From assembly GCA_023623175.1 (NCBI GenBank), contig JAMNXU010000019.1:49561-113560 (forward strand): a DNA stretch of 64,000 bases, in the 5' to 3' direction. The DNA is from Bacillota bacterium. Its GTDB lineage: Bacteria > Bacillota > Clostridia > Acetivibrionales > JAMNXU01. Below, piece after piece: positions 54,819-63,892 of this stretch; positions within the stretch are counted from its first letter, which is position 1, and the number at the start of each line of letters is the position of its first letter. The notes beneath the pieces were generated by a model that was not told the DNA's origin, ran no database searches, and saw only the letters and a list, made by a program, of their open reading frames with translations. The translations under genes and the position numbers were made by a program.

Positions 54819-55613
54819 TTGCGTATTGACGGCAGACAGAACGATGAACTGAGACAGGTCAAAATAACAAGGAATTTCATCAGGTATGCCGAAGGCTCGG
54901 TGCTCATTGAAGTCGGAAACACAAAGGTTATCTGCACAGCGACCGTGGAAGACAGGGTGCCTCCCTTTAAAAAAGGAACGGGGGAAGGCTGGGTGACCGC
55001 AGAATACTCCATGCTTCCGCGGGCAAGTCAAACCAGGAATCCGAGGGATATCACCAAGCTGAAAGTAAGCGGAAGAAGCCAGGAAATTCAGAGACTTATC
55101 GGGAGGGTGTTGCGTTCCGTTGTAAATTTCCACCTGCTGGGCGAACGCGAGATAATCCTCGATTGTGATGTAATTCAGGCCGACGGGGGAACAAGAACCG
55201 CATCCATTACCGGCGCTTTCGTAGCAATGGTGGATGCGCTGAAATGGGCAGTGGATGCGGGTTTGATCGAGAAAATACCTGTAACTGATTTTGTCGCGGC
55301 AACCAGCGTGGGCCTTGTAAACGGAGAAGCCATGCTTGACCTTTGTTTTGAGGAAGATTCCAATGCCGAAGTTGACATGAATGTCGTAATGACGGGCAAG
55401 GGCGAATATGTGGAGGTACAGGCAACGGGCGAACAGACGCCTTTCGACAGGGAGAAGCTGGACCGGATGCTTGAGCTGGCTGAAAAGGGCATCATGGAAC
55501 TGATAGAAATACAGAAAGATGTCCTCGGCAGCCTGCAGGAATGCATAGGAGGAGTAACAAAGGATGAGAGACCTGCTGGTAGTAGCGACGAAGAACAAGG
55601 GGAAACTGAATGA
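54819..55613 (+). CDS. rph: Ribonuclease PH
   Basis: 264 residues; phosphorolytic 3'-exoribonuclease for tRNA maturation. It opens [20 protein letters not shown] and carries the phosphate-binding GRVLRS and the [19 protein letters not shown] motif near residue 110. TTG 54819 has GGAGG upstream. It runs about 20 residues longer than usual because its end overlaps the next gene by 50 bases; the extra tail ([16 protein letters not shown]) is acidic and probably unstructured. Confidence 0.95.
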   Translation: MRIDGRQNDELRQVKITRNFIRYAEGSVLIEVGNTKVICTATVEDRVPPFKKGTGEGWVTAEYSMLPRASQTRNPRDITKLKVSGRSQEIQRLIGRVLRSVVNFHLLGEREIILDCDVIQADGGTRTASITGAFVAMVDALKWAVDAGLIEKIPVTDFVAATSVGLVNGEAMLDLCFEEDSNAEVDMNVVMTGKGEYVEVQATGEQTPFDREKLDRMLELAEKGIMELIEIQKDVLGSLQECIGGVTKDERPAGSSDEEQGETE

Positions 55614-56166
55614 GATAAAAGAGATAACAAGGGACTTGCCTCTGAATGTCATATCCATGGAAGAAGCCGGCATTTCGGAAGATATTGATGAAACCGGCTC
55701 AACTTTTGAGGAAAACGCGCTAATCAAGGCCAGGGCAGTGCACGGGATTATTGGCGCCATGGTGATGGCCGATGATTCGGGGCTCGAGGTGGACTGGCTC
55801 AATGGCGCTCCCGGTGTGCACACCAGCCGGTTTGCCGGAGAAGGGGCTTCGGATATGGATAAAATAAACAAGCTCCTGGGCTTGATGAAGGGAGTTCCGT
55901 TTGAGAAACGCAAAGCCCGTTTTGTATGCGCAATAGCGGTAATAATGCCCGACGGGGAATCATTTACCGTCAGGGGCACCTGTGAAGGCTATATCTGTGA
56001 AGAGCCCAGGGGTAAAAACGGTTTCGGGTACGATCCCGTATTTTACCTTGAAGAATTCGGCAAAACCATGGCCGAAATCGATCTTGACACAAAAAATTCC
56101 ATAAGCCACAGGGGCAAAGCTCTAAGGCTGATGGCGGAAGAGCTGAAACGGAAGCTTAAAAGGTAA
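55564..56166 (+). CDS. rdgB: XTP/dITP diphosphatase (RdgB/HAM1 family)
   Basis: 200 residues; removes non-canonical purine triphosphates such as dITP and XTP. It starts [17 protein letters not shown] (substrate loop), has [24 protein letters not shown] near residue 68 with the catalytic Asp, and ends with [19 protein letters not shown] and [13 protein letters not shown] 55564 lies inside the end of rph, with AGGAGG and AAAGG just upstream, so translation is coupled. Confidence 0.95.
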   Translation: MRDLLVVATKNKGKLNEIKEITRDLPLNVISMEEAGISEDIDETGSTFEENALIKARAVHGIIGAMVMADDSGLEVDWLNGAPGVHTSRFAGEGASDMDKINKLLGLMKGVPFEKRKARFVCAIAVIMPDGESFTVRGTCEGYICEEPRGKNGFGYDPVFYLEEFGKTMAEIDLDTKNSISHRGKALRLMAEELKRKLKR

Positions 56167-56252
56167 ATAATCGAACAGGCCTGATAAGAGAAGAAAGAAG
56201 ACTGGAGTGTCCGAAGATAGATTGGAGTGTCCGGAAATTATCAATTCATGTT

Positions 56253-56298
56253 AAAAACGGCATTGCCGGCGAGGTTTACCAGCACTGCCGTTTTTCTT
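56253..56298 (+). terminator. Probable terminator after rdgB
   Basis: AAAAACGGCA (56253-56262) pairs with TGCCGTTTTT (56286-56295) around a larger loop, then TCTTTC. Just before it, TTGGAGTGTCCG-like sequence occurs twice (56203-56230), a small duplication. The rest of 56300-56570 shows nothing more. Confidence 0.75.
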
Positions 56299-56572
56299 TC
56301 TTTACGATTTTCTTGTTTTTTGAGAAGTAAGTCTAATTTCTCTGTTCTTTTTATTGTAAAATTTGCAGGTAAATATCGAATAATAATTTAAATTGTTGAA
56401 ATTACCGCCTTTTTAGCCTGCATTTTTGAGAATGGATGTTTTACGTGTCTTTTTCCGATTCTACAGTTATATACTCTATTATATGGTACTAAAGTAATAG
56501 TGAAATTATTAACCATTCCACGGGATTTGCAAGTTCCGAATATTAAAATTGCAAAAAAACTTAAAAAAGCCA

Positions 56573-56601
56573 TTGACATGTTCGGTATGATTGTATACAA
56601 T
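56573..56601 (+). promoter_or_regulatory. Aconitase promoter with a GntR-type operator on the -10 box
   Basis: TTGACA (56573-56578), 17-base spacer, TACAAT (56596-56601). The perfect 12-bp palindrome ATTGTATACAAT (56590-56601) covers the -10 and has the GT..AC core typical of GntR/FadR-type operators. A GntR-family regulator is encoded directly after the aconitase gene. Confidence 0.75.
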
Positions 56602-56702
56602 TATACTAATTTTATATCGTAACAAGGATGTTCATTCACGGGCTTTTTCAAACTATCCGCAATTTAACCCGGAATCTGCAGATATGGGAGGTACAGGAAC
56701 AT

Positions 56703-58631
56703 ATGGGACTTAATCTTACTCAGAAAATAATCAGGGAACATCTTATCAGCGGTGAAATGATACCGGGAAAAGAAATTTCGATCAGGATTGACCAGACCCT
56801 TACCCAGGATTCTACGGGCACCATGGCCTACCTGCAGTTTGAAGCCATGGGGATACCAAGGGTTAAAACCAAAAAATCCGTTGCATATATAGATCACAAC
56901 ACTTTGCAGACAGGTTTTGAAAACGCCGATGATCACAAATACATACAGACCGTGGCGGCGAAATACGGGATTTATTTTTCCAAGCCGGGCAACGGCATTT
57001 GTCACCAGGTGCATCTTGAACGTTTCGGCGTGCCCGGAATGACGCTGCTGGGCTCGGACAGCCACACTCCTACGGGCGGAGGCCTCGGAATGCTTGCCAT
57101 CGGGGCCGGCGGTCTTGATGTGGCCGTTGCCATGGGTGGCGGACCCTATTACCTGATGATGCCGAAAGTATGCTGCGTAAACCTCAGGGGCAGGCTGAAG
57201 CCGTGGGTTTCAGCCAAGGATATAATCCTCGAGATTTTGAGGATACTGACCGTAAAAGGCGGCGTGGGCAAAGTCATGGAATACACCGGTGAAGGGGTCA
57301 AAACCCTCAGCGTGCCGGAAAGGGCCACCATAACCAACATGGGCGCAGAACTCGGCGCTACTACTTCAATATTCCCGAGCGATGAAATTACAAGGGAATT
57401 CCTGAAAGCCCAGGGCAGGGAGGAAGACTGGAGAGAACTGTTGCCCGATGAGGACGCGGAATACGATGAAGAGATCGAAATCGACCTTTCAAGCCTTGAA
57501 CCTCTCGTGGCACAGCCCCACAGTCCCGACAACGTTGTGAAGGTTTCGGAGATCGCGGGGCTGAAAGTGGACCAGGTTGCCATCGGAAGCTGTACCAATT
57601 CATCCTACGCGGACATGATGAAGGTTGCCGCAATACTCAAGGGGAAAACGGTGCACCCCGATGTCAGTCTCGTAATAGCTCCGGGTTCGAAACAGGTACT
57701 GACAATGCTGGCGCAGAACGGCGCCCTGGCTGACATGGTCGCGGCCGGCGCGAGAATACTCGAATCGGCATGCGGACCGTGCATAGGCATGGGCCAGGCT
57801 CCGGCAAGCAATGCCGTATCCCTCAGGACTTTCAACAGGAATTTTGAGGGAAGAAGCGGAACCAGGTCGGCAAAGGTCTATCTCGTCAGTCCCGAAGTAG
57901 CCGCAGCAAGCGCCCTGAAGGGATATCTCACCGATCCCCGCGAATTGGGAGAAGCGCCTACAGTTGAAATGCCCGACCGGTTCCTTGTCAATGACAACCT
58001 GATAATAGCTCCGGCACCGGAAGGAAACAACGTCGAAGTGGTGAGAGGGCCGAATATCAAGCCGTTCCCCGTCAACACCGAGCTTAAGGAAAAAGTGGAA
58101 GGCAAAGTGCTTATAAAACTTGGGGACAATATTACCACTGACCACATCATGCCTTCCAACGCCAAGCTGCTTCCGTTCAGGTCCAATGTTCCCTATTTGG
58201 CGGAGTTCTGCCTTACGCCGTGCGACCCCGACTTCCCCAGAAGGGCGAAGGAAAACGGAGGTGGATTCATCCTCGGAGGTTCCAACTATGGACAGGGTTC
58301 AAGCCGTGAACATGCGGCTCTTGCGCCTCTGCAGCTCGGAATAAAGGGAGTAATCGCAAAATCCTTTGCCCGGATTCATATGGCGAACCTTATAAATTCA
58401 GGAATACTGCCATTGGTGCTTGAAAATGTCGAAGACTACGAACAAATTGATGAAGGCGATGAGCTCGTGCTTGAAAACATCAGGGAACAGATTAAGGCAG
58501 GAAGCCGCCTGACGGTCAAGAACAAAACAAAGGGCACTGAAATTAATGTTTTGATCACACTTTCCGACCGGCAGAAGGATATTATCCTCGCGGGCGGACT
58601 GCTCAATTACACGAGAAAAGGAAGTTTATAA
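56703..58631 (+). CDS. Aconitate hydratase
   Basis: About 642 residues, the short aconitase type found in Clostridia. It interconverts citrate and isocitrate through a [4Fe-4S] cluster. Cluster cysteines are visible in IGSCTNSSYAD (about 297) and in ESACGPCIGMGQ (about 357 and 360). The swivel domain carries the active-site serine region GGSNYGQGSSREHAAL near 530. The frame is open upstream to 56628, but MGLNLTQKIIREHL at 56703 is the family start and GGGAGG lies about 11 bases upstream. A GntR regulator and citrate synthase follow, so the three form a citrate-to-isocitrate unit. Isocitrate dehydrogenase is not in the window. Confidence 0.93.
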   Translation: MGLNLTQKIIREHLISGEMIPGKEISIRIDQTLTQDSTGTMAYLQFEAMGIPRVKTKKSVAYIDHNTLQTGFENADDHKYIQTVAAKYGIYFSKPGNGICHQVHLERFGVPGMTLLGSDSHTPTGGGLGMLAIGAGGLDVAVAMGGGPYYLMMPKVCCVNLRGRLKPWVSAKDIILEILRILTVKGGVGKVMEYTGEGVKTLSVPERATITNMGAELGATTSIFPSDEITREFLKAQGREEDWRELLPDEDAEYDEEIEIDLSSLEPLVAQPHSPDNVVKVSEIAGLKVDQVAIGSCTNSSYADMMKVAAILKGKTVHPDVSLVIAPGSKQVLTMLAQNGALADMVAAGARILESACGPCIGMGQAPASNAVSLRTFNRNFEGRSGTRSAKVYLVSPEVAAASALKGYLTDPRELGEAPTVEMPDRFLVNDNLIIAPAPEGNNVEVVRGPNIKPFPVNTELKEKVEGKVLIKLGDNITTDHIMPSNAKLLPFRSNVPYLAEFCLTPCDPDFPRRAKENGGGFILGGSNYGQGSSREHAALAPLQLGIKGVIAKSFARIHMANLINSGILPLVLENVEDYEQIDEGDELVLENIREQIKAGSRLTVKNKTKGTEINVLITLSDRQKDIILAGGLLNYTRKGSL

Positions 58632-58728
58632 GCTCAACGTACGGAAATAAAGCGCAACGTGCAACAATAAAACGGAACAGGCAACATTTTACACATCCGC
58701 AAATCTGCAGTTTTAGGAGGATGACAAA

Positions 58729-59397
58729 TTGGCCGAACTGCTGCCAAACCGTGAAAACTTTACTTCCTTGCGGGACATGGTATTCAGGCGCATTGAAAAT
58801 GATATATTGAACGGAAGGTATCAACCCGGCGACAGCCTTAACGAGATTAAGCTGTCCGATGAAATCGGGGTCAGCAGGACCCCGGTAAGAGAGGCAATAC
58901 GGCAGCTGGAACTCGCGGGACTCGTGGAAACAATACCTAACAAGGGTGCTATTGTAAAGGGCATAACCGCCCAGGACATTGAAGATATTTACACCATACG
59001 CATGCGCATTGAGGGTCTCGCCGCGAGATGGGCGGCCGAGAAGGCTACCGACGCCGAACTTGAAGAGCTGAGGGAAGCCGTTGAAATGGAAGAGTTTTAT
59101 ACGCAGAAAAACAGGACTGAGCAACTCATGCAGTTTGACTCAAGGTTCCATGAAATAATTTTCAGGGCGGGCAAAAGCCGCGTCCTGATGCAAACTCTCA
59201 GTTCATATCATCACTATGTGCAGCGCGCAAGGGGCAAATCTCTCGGTACGCCCGGAAGGGCGGAGCAGGTATTGGAAGAACACAGGGCGATTTACGAAGC
59301 CATTGCCGCTAGGGACCCTGACGGGGCTGAAAAGCTAATGGTGCAACATATTAAGAATGCCAGGCGAAATTTTCTGAGAAATGTGAAAATAGAATGA
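58729..59397 (+). CDS. GntR family transcriptional regulator, FCD (FadR) type
   Basis: 222 residues. Residues 10-75 are the GntR winged helix (LNEIKLSDEIGVSRTPVREA, then LVETIPNKGAIVKG). The rest is the all-helical FCD ligand-binding domain, with Asp and His residues in MQFDSRFHEIIF and the later MVQHIKNAR that commonly bind a metal and a carboxylate ligand. Its place between aconitase and citrate synthase, and the matching palindrome on the aconitase promoter, make it the likely regulator of these genes, perhaps with citrate or a related acid as ligand (inference). The start is TTG 58729 with AGGAGG seven bases upstream. Confidence 0.92.
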   Translation: MAELLPNRENFTSLRDMVFRRIENDILNGRYQPGDSLNEIKLSDEIGVSRTPVREAIRQLELAGLVETIPNKGAIVKGITAQDIEDIYTIRMRIEGLAARWAAEKATDAELEELREAVEMEEFYTQKNRTEQLMQFDSRFHEIIFRAGKSRVLMQTLSSYHHYVQRARGKSLGTPGRAEQVLEEHRAIYEAIAARDPDGAEKLMVQHIKNARRNFLRNVKIE

Positions 59398-59531
59398 GAC
59401 TGTCCGGAAGCCTGATTCGGCATGCCGGAACCAAAGCAGATGAAATGTTTTGGATAGAAAAGTAAAAAAAATTGGATAGAAAAAAGTTGAAAAAATATTA
59501 TGCTAAACCAGGAAAATGGGAGGCGGTTTCA

Positions 59532-60905
59532 ATGAAAACCGAGAATCTTTACGGCAAATTTGAAAATCTTATCAATCAGAATTATCAGATAGATCCCGAA
59601 GATTATACGCGGTACAATGTCAAGCGCGGTTTGAGAAACAGCGACGGAACCGGTGTGCTCGTAGGTCTTACGGAAATCGGGGACGTCCACGCATACGTCT
59701 GGGAGGGAGACAAAAAAGTTCCTGTAGAAGGTAAATTGTATTATCGCGGAATAGAGATCAAGGACTTTGTCCAGGGCTTTTTGAGCGAAGACAGGTTTGG
59801 CTTTGAGGAATGCTGCTATCTTTTGCTGTTCGGGGAGCTGCCCGACCGGAAAAGTCTCGAGGAATTCACGGAACTTCTTGGTGCCAACCGGAAGTTGCCG
59901 GACGGGTTCGTGGAAGACATGATTCTCAAGGCACCAAGCAACGACATAATGAACAAGCTGGCAAGAAGCGTACTGGCGAGCTATTCCTATGATGACAACG
60001 CTGAAGACCAAAGTCTCCGGAACCTGATACGCCAGTGCGTAGAGCTGATTGCGCGTTTCCCGGCGATGGTTGCATACGGATACCAGGCGAAGGCATGCTA
60101 CTACCAGAACAAAAGCCTGTATATACACAGGCCGTGTTCCCATCTCAGCACCGCCGAAAATGTACTGCACATGATACGTCCCGACATGTCCTACACGGAT
60201 CTTGAGGCCAAGATGCTTGACCTTGCGCTGGTGCTGCACGCGGAACACGGCGGTGGCAATAACTCCACGTTTGTAGCCCATGCGGTGACTTCAACTGGAA
60301 CTGACATTTATTCCGCAGTGGCTGCAGCCATCGGATCATTGAAAGGTCCCCAGCACGGCGGCGCAAACCTCAAGGTAATGGCAATGATGGAAGAGATCAA
60401 ATCCAACGTGAAGGACTGGAGCAGTGAAAAAGAAGTTGCCGATTACCTTGTAAAAATACTGAAGAAAGAAGCCTTTGACCGCTCGGGACTTATTTACGGC
60501 ATGGGTCATGCGGTATACACGCTGTCCGATCCCAGGACCATCCTTCTTAAGCAGTTTGCTGAGAAACTTGCCAGGGAAAAGGGAATGGAAGAAGAGTTCG
60601 GACTGTATACCCTAATTGAAAGAATAGCTCCCGAAGTATTCTATTCCGTCAAGAAGAACGACAAGGTAATGTGCGCCAATGTGGACTTCTATTCGGGATT
60701 TGTATATAAAATGCTCAATATTCCGATAGACATTTATACAGCAATTTTTGCCATAGGCAGAATTGCGGGATGGTGCGCCCACATAATTGAAGAGCGCAAG
60801 CATGGCAACAGGATAATTAGACCTGCATACAAGTGCGTGGCCAAGCCTAAAGAATACGTAAAACTGGATCAAAGGCAGCCAAAACAGGCCGTGAAAAATC
60901 ATTAA
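59532..60905 (+). CDS. Citrate synthase (citrate/2-methylcitrate synthase family)
   Basis: About 457 residues; condenses oxaloacetate and acetyl-CoA. Active-site residues are recognisable: His in LHAEHGGGNNSTFVAH (about 236-250), His in LKGPQHGGANLK (about 274), and Asp in CANVDFYSGFVY (about 384). RIAGWCAHIIEER carries the conserved Arg. It is of the longer clostridial type. ATG 59532 has GGGAGGCGG five bases upstream; an upstream TTG at 59472 lacks this. It is last in the aconitase-regulator-synthase group and is followed by tRNA-Glu with its own promoter. Confidence 0.94.
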   Translation: MKTENLYGKFENLINQNYQIDPEDYTRYNVKRGLRNSDGTGVLVGLTEIGDVHAYVWEGDKKVPVEGKLYYRGIEIKDFVQGFLSEDRFGFEECCYLLLFGELPDRKSLEEFTELLGANRKLPDGFVEDMILKAPSNDIMNKLARSVLASYSYDDNAEDQSLRNLIRQCVELIARFPAMVAYGYQAKACYYQNKSLYIHRPCSHLSTAENVLHMIRPDMSYTDLEAKMLDLALVLHAEHGGGNNSTFVAHAVTSTGTDIYSAVAAAIGSLKGPQHGGANLKVMAMMEEIKSNVKDWSSEKEVADYLVKILKKEAFDRSGLIYGMGHAVYTLSDPRTILLKQFAEKLAREKGMEEEFGLYTLIERIAPEVFYSVKKNDKVMCANVDFYSGFVYKMLNIPIDIYTAIFAIGRIAGWCAHIIEERKHGNRIIRPAYKCVAKPKEYVKLDQRQPKQAVKNH

Positions 60906-60915
60906 AAAGCAAAGC

Positions 60916-60944
60916 TTGAAATTCGCGGACCCACGTGCTATAAT
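60916..60944 (+). promoter_or_regulatory. Promoter of tRNA-Glu
   Basis: TTGAAA (60916-60921), 17-base spacer and a perfect TATAAT (60939-60944), 21 bases before the tRNA. Confidence 0.85.
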
Positions 60945-60964
60945 TCTTTTGCAGTCAAAAATCA

Positions 60965-61039
60965 GGCCCATTGGTCAAGTGGTCAAGACACCGCCCTCTC
61001 ACGGCGGTAACAGGGGTTCGAATCCCCTATGGGTCACCA
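60965..61039 (+). tRNA. tRNA-Glu (anticodon CTC)
   Basis: A full cloverleaf can be drawn. The acceptor GGCCCAT pairs with ATGGGTC, with one G-U pair. The anticodon arm is CCGCC-CTCTCAC-GGCGG with anticodon CTC, the T arm is AGGGG-TTCGAAT-CCCCT, and a genomically encoded ACCA end follows. It reads GAG codons. It has its own promoter and terminator. Confidence 0.95.
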
Positions 61040-61045
61040 GTTGTA

Positions 61046-61071
61046 AGCCATCTTTTCAGATGGCTTTTTTT
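61046..61071 (+). terminator. Rho-independent terminator after tRNA-Glu
   Basis: AGCCATCT (61046-61053), loop TTTC, AGATGGCT (61058-61065), then six T. Confidence 0.95.
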
Positions 61072-61100
61072 ACTAACTTTTTATGGATTATGGAGTTGAT

Positions 61101-62582
61101 TTGCATAAAATGAAGATTCCCGGAGAATTCTTAAAGAAGATGGAAAGCCTGCTCGGGCAGGAGGAGTTTGAACGGTTTGTCAAATCCTTCAGTCAGCCCC
61201 GTGCCTTCGGGCTCAGGGTAAATACTCTGAAGGTTGACGTGGAGGAATTTCTCAGGTTGTCCCCGTTCAGGCTTGAATCCGTTCCGTGGACGAAGGACGG
61301 GTTTTATTTTGAGGAGGGAGAATCGCCGGGAAAGCATCCTTATTACCATGCAGGCCTCTATTATATACAGGAACCGAGCGCAATGCTGCCGGGAGAAGTA
61401 ATCGGGGCCAAACCAGGAGAACGCATTCTTGACGTGTGCGCGGCTCCCGGAGGGAAAACGGTCCAGATCGCGGCCAGGATGCAGGGCAGAGGAATTCTCG
61501 TTTCGAATGACGTAAATGCCGAAAGGGTCAGGACGCTTGTAAAAAACATCGAGCTTCTCGGGGTGAGAAACGCCATCGTAACCAATGAGACGCCGGAAAA
61601 CCTGTCGCGTAATTTTGCAGGTTATTTTGACAGGATACTCGTGGATGCGCCCTGCTCCGGCGAGGGCATGTTCAGGAAGGACCCGGAGGCAGTGAAAAGC
61701 TGGGAGAACTATAAATGCGAAAAGTGCGCTTGCATGCAGTGGGATATACTGAAAAACCTTGACGCAATGCTCAGACCCGGAGGCGTGATCGTATACTCCA
61801 CGTGCACCTTTGCGCCCGAGGAAAATGAACAGATGATAGCGAAATTTTTGGATGAATACCCCGGCTATGACATAGTCGAGATACCCAAAACCGGCGGAAT
61901 ATCCGACGGGCGGCCGGAATGGGGAGGAGGAAGGAAGGACCTTGCTAAAACCGCACGGCTGTGGCCCCATAAGTTGAGAGGAGAGGGGCATTTTACAGCC
62001 GTTTTGAAAAAACGTGGGGGATGCAGTAGCTGTAAATCTTCAGATGATGATTATGATAGCAATGTTTCAAAAAGAGACCTTTGCAATATTTATGTCGGCA
62101 AAGGCCGCAAGGCGGACAAGCATAAAAACAGGGGCGGAAAAAGCGTCGCTGAAAATGAATCCCGCCGGTGGCGGGAAGCCCTGGAGGCCTTGAGAAGGTT
62201 TGAGGAAGAGCACCTTAATATTTCAATTGACGGCATTTTTTATCTTGCCGGACCTCATCTTTACTGCCTTCCCGAAGAACCCCCGTCCCTTGACGGGCTG
62301 AAGGTCGCCAAATTCGGATGGTATCTAGGGGAGATTAAAAAGGGAGAGCTCGTCCCATCCCACTCCCTCGTCGTTTCGCTGAAGAAAAAGGATCTGAAAA
62401 GAGTCCTTGACCTAGATTCGGGCTCGCAGGCTGTTGAAAGATACCTGAGGGGCGAAACCATTGAAGCTGAGGGCCGAGGCCTTACGGCCGTCTGTGTTGA
62501 CGGTTTCACGCTGGGATGGGGGAAAGCGGCCGGCGGAATGCTGAAAAACCTGTATCCCAAGGGATGGAGAAGGCTGAGCTGA
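61101..62582 (+). CDS. rsmF: RsmB/NOP family RNA m5C methyltransferase (RsmF-like)
   Basis: About 493 residues. The SAM-dependent methyltransferase core has motif I DVCAAPGGKT near residue 113, the catalytic-cysteine motif VDAPCSGEGMFRKDP near 185, and STCTF near 233. The C-terminal ~170 residues hold a PUA-like RNA-binding region, the RsmF/YebU arrangement. It probably makes m5C in 16S rRNA. GGAG lies five bases before TTG 61101; ATG 61110 and ATG 61083 are alternatives. It starts just after the tRNA terminator and is followed by a pseudouridine synthase gene. Confidence 0.88.
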   Translation: MHKMKIPGEFLKKMESLLGQEEFERFVKSFSQPRAFGLRVNTLKVDVEEFLRLSPFRLESVPWTKDGFYFEEGESPGKHPYYHAGLYYIQEPSAMLPGEVIGAKPGERILDVCAAPGGKTVQIAARMQGRGILVSNDVNAERVRTLVKNIELLGVRNAIVTNETPENLSRNFAGYFDRILVDAPCSGEGMFRKDPEAVKSWENYKCEKCACMQWDILKNLDAMLRPGGVIVYSTCTFAPEENEQMIAKFLDEYPGYDIVEIPKTGGISDGRPEWGGGRKDLAKTARLWPHKLRGEGHFTAVLKKRGGCSSCKSSDDDYDSNVSKRDLCNIYVGKGRKADKHKNRGGKSVAENESRRWREALEALRRFEEEHLNISIDGIFYLAGPHLYCLPEEPPSLDGLKVAKFGWYLGEIKKGELVPSHSLVVSLKKKDLKRVLDLDSGSQAVERYLRGETIEAEGRGLTAVCVDGFTLGWGKAAGGMLKNLYPKGWRRLS

Positions 62583-62620
62583 AATTTGAAAAAACAGATT
62601 TGAAAGGCGGTTTTGTTTAA

Positions 62621-63349
62621 ATGGCGCGAAGGCAAAGGCTTGACAGGTTGCTGGCAAACTCCGGGTATGGCACACGCAAGAATGTCAAACAGATAATCCG
62701 AAACGGCCGGGTAACCGTCGACGGCAACAGGGTGACGGATAACGGCATGCAGGTGGACCCGGAAAGCCAGGTAATAGAAATAGACGGCGAAAGGCTTAAT
62801 TACAGGGAATTCATATATCTCATGATGAACAAGCCCCAGGGGGTGATTTCGGCCACTGAGGACAGATACCAGGAAACGGTGCTTGACCTGGTTCCCGATG
62901 AATACAGTTCATTCAGGCTGTTTCCCGCCGGAAGGCTTGACAAGGATACGGAAGGGCTGATGCTGCTTACCAATGACGGTAAACTTGCCCATGAACTGCT
63001 TTCACCGAAAAAACACGTACCCAAGAAATATTTCGCCCGCATAAGGGGATGCGTCGATGAAAAGGATTGCCAGGCATTCAGCGAGGGCATCGTGCTTGAT
63101 GACGGGTATAAAACCATGCCCGCGCGGCTTAACATATTAAATGCCGGAGAGATTTCCGAAGTTGAAGTCATAATATATGAAGGAAAGTTCCACCAGGTTA
63201 AGAGGATGTTCGAGGCAACGGGCAAGGAGGTCATTTATCTTAAAAGACTGGAAATAGGTCCGCTGAAACTCGATGAAGATTTGGAACCCGGCTGTTTAAG
63301 GGAAATTACCGAAGAAGAAATACAAAAGCTGAAGAGTTTTATATTGTAG
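62621..63349 (+). CDS. RsuA/RluB family pseudouridine synthase
   Basis: 242 residues. An N-terminal S4 RNA-binding domain (RLDRLLANSGYGTRKNVKQI) precedes the synthase domain, with the catalytic Asp in AGRLDKDTEGLMLLTNDG near residue 108 and KFHQVKRMFEATGKEV near 190. Size and motifs fit the RsuA/RluE/RluB/RluF group; the exact rRNA site cannot be chosen from sequence. It follows the methyltransferase gene by 38 bases, so an rRNA-modification operon is likely. ATG 62621 has AAAGGCGG upstream. Confidence 0.92.
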   Translation: MARRQRLDRLLANSGYGTRKNVKQIIRNGRVTVDGNRVTDNGMQVDPESQVIEIDGERLNYREFIYLMMNKPQGVISATEDRYQETVLDLVPDEYSSFRLFPAGRLDKDTEGLMLLTNDGKLAHELLSPKKHVPKKYFARIRGCVDEKDCQAFSEGIVLDDGYKTMPARLNILNAGEISEVEVIIYEGKFHQVKRMFEATGKEVIYLKRLEIGPLKLDEDLEPGCLREITEEEIQKLKSFIL

Positions 63350-63364
63350 ATACAAATAATAAAA

Positions 63365-63395
63365 TTGTTTAAAACATACCCGTAGGGGGTATATT
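63365..63395 (+). promoter_or_regulatory. Promoter with CsoR-family-like operator
   Basis: ATACCCGTAGGGGGTAT (63376-63392) is a near-palindrome of the ATACCC..GGGTAT type used by copper or persulfide sensors of the CsoR family. It lies in the spacer of a candidate promoter: TTGTTT (63365-63370), 19 bases, TATATT (63390-63395). The nearest downstream gene is the glutaredoxin-like gene. Confidence 0.5.
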
Positions 63396-63482
63396 ATTAG
63401 CAAAAGAAAAAGAAAAAACCCTTTGACCCATGCCGGATATATTAATTAATTGCATGGCAAAGGAATCCAGGAGGTAATGAAA

Positions 63483-63713
63483 ATGACTGTAAAAGTATAT
63501 TCAACCCCTACCTGCCCCTATTGCATCATGGCAAAGAAGTATCTTGACGAAAAGAACGTGCCCTATGAAGATATCGATGTAACGAAGAGCAAGGCCGCGG
63601 CCGTGGAAATGATCAGAAAATCCGGACAGAGAGGCGTGCCCGTACTCGATATCGACGGCAATATAGTGATCGGGTTTGACAGGGCTGAGATTGACCGCCT
63701 GATCGGCACGTAA
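63483..63713 (+). CDS. Glutaredoxin-like protein with CPYC motif
   Basis: 76 residues, a thioredoxin-fold thiol-disulfide protein. The redox motif is Cys11-Pro-Tyr-Cys14, the cis-proline is Pro53 in GVPVLDIDG, and the C-terminal IVIGFDRAEID is typical of the small glutaredoxin/NrdH-like family in Clostridia. ATG 63483 has AGGAGG eight bases upstream; the in-frame ATG at 63477 is too close. A CsoR-family-like operator upstream suggests induction by copper or reactive sulfur (inference). It ends at its own terminator. Confidence 0.88.
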   Translation: MTVKVYSTPTCPYCIMAKKYLDEKNVPYEDIDVTKSKAAAVEMIRKSGQRGVPVLDIDGNIVIGFDRAEIDRLIGT

Positions 63714-63774
63714 AATATCGGATTAATAACAGTATTTTATGGCAAGATTGATAATAAGATTAACAGCAGAAAAG

Positions 63775-63801
63775 GACCGGAACTGGTTTTCCGGTCTTTT
63801 T
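63775..63801 (+). terminator. Rho-independent terminator after the glutaredoxin-like gene
   Basis: GACCGGAA (63775-63782 region) pairs with TTCCGGTC (63789-63796), then five T. Confidence 0.85.
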
Positions 63802-63892
63802 CATGCCGGGCGGTTGTTTTGGCGTAACCCATGAATCAATTCATCAGTCTGCCGGGAAGCAACAGGCACTACCGGTGCGATCAGGCACATAG

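Noticed and set aside
54795..55979. 394-residue minus-strand frame
   Set aside because: Antisense shadow of rph and rdgB, which are unmistakable on the plus strand.
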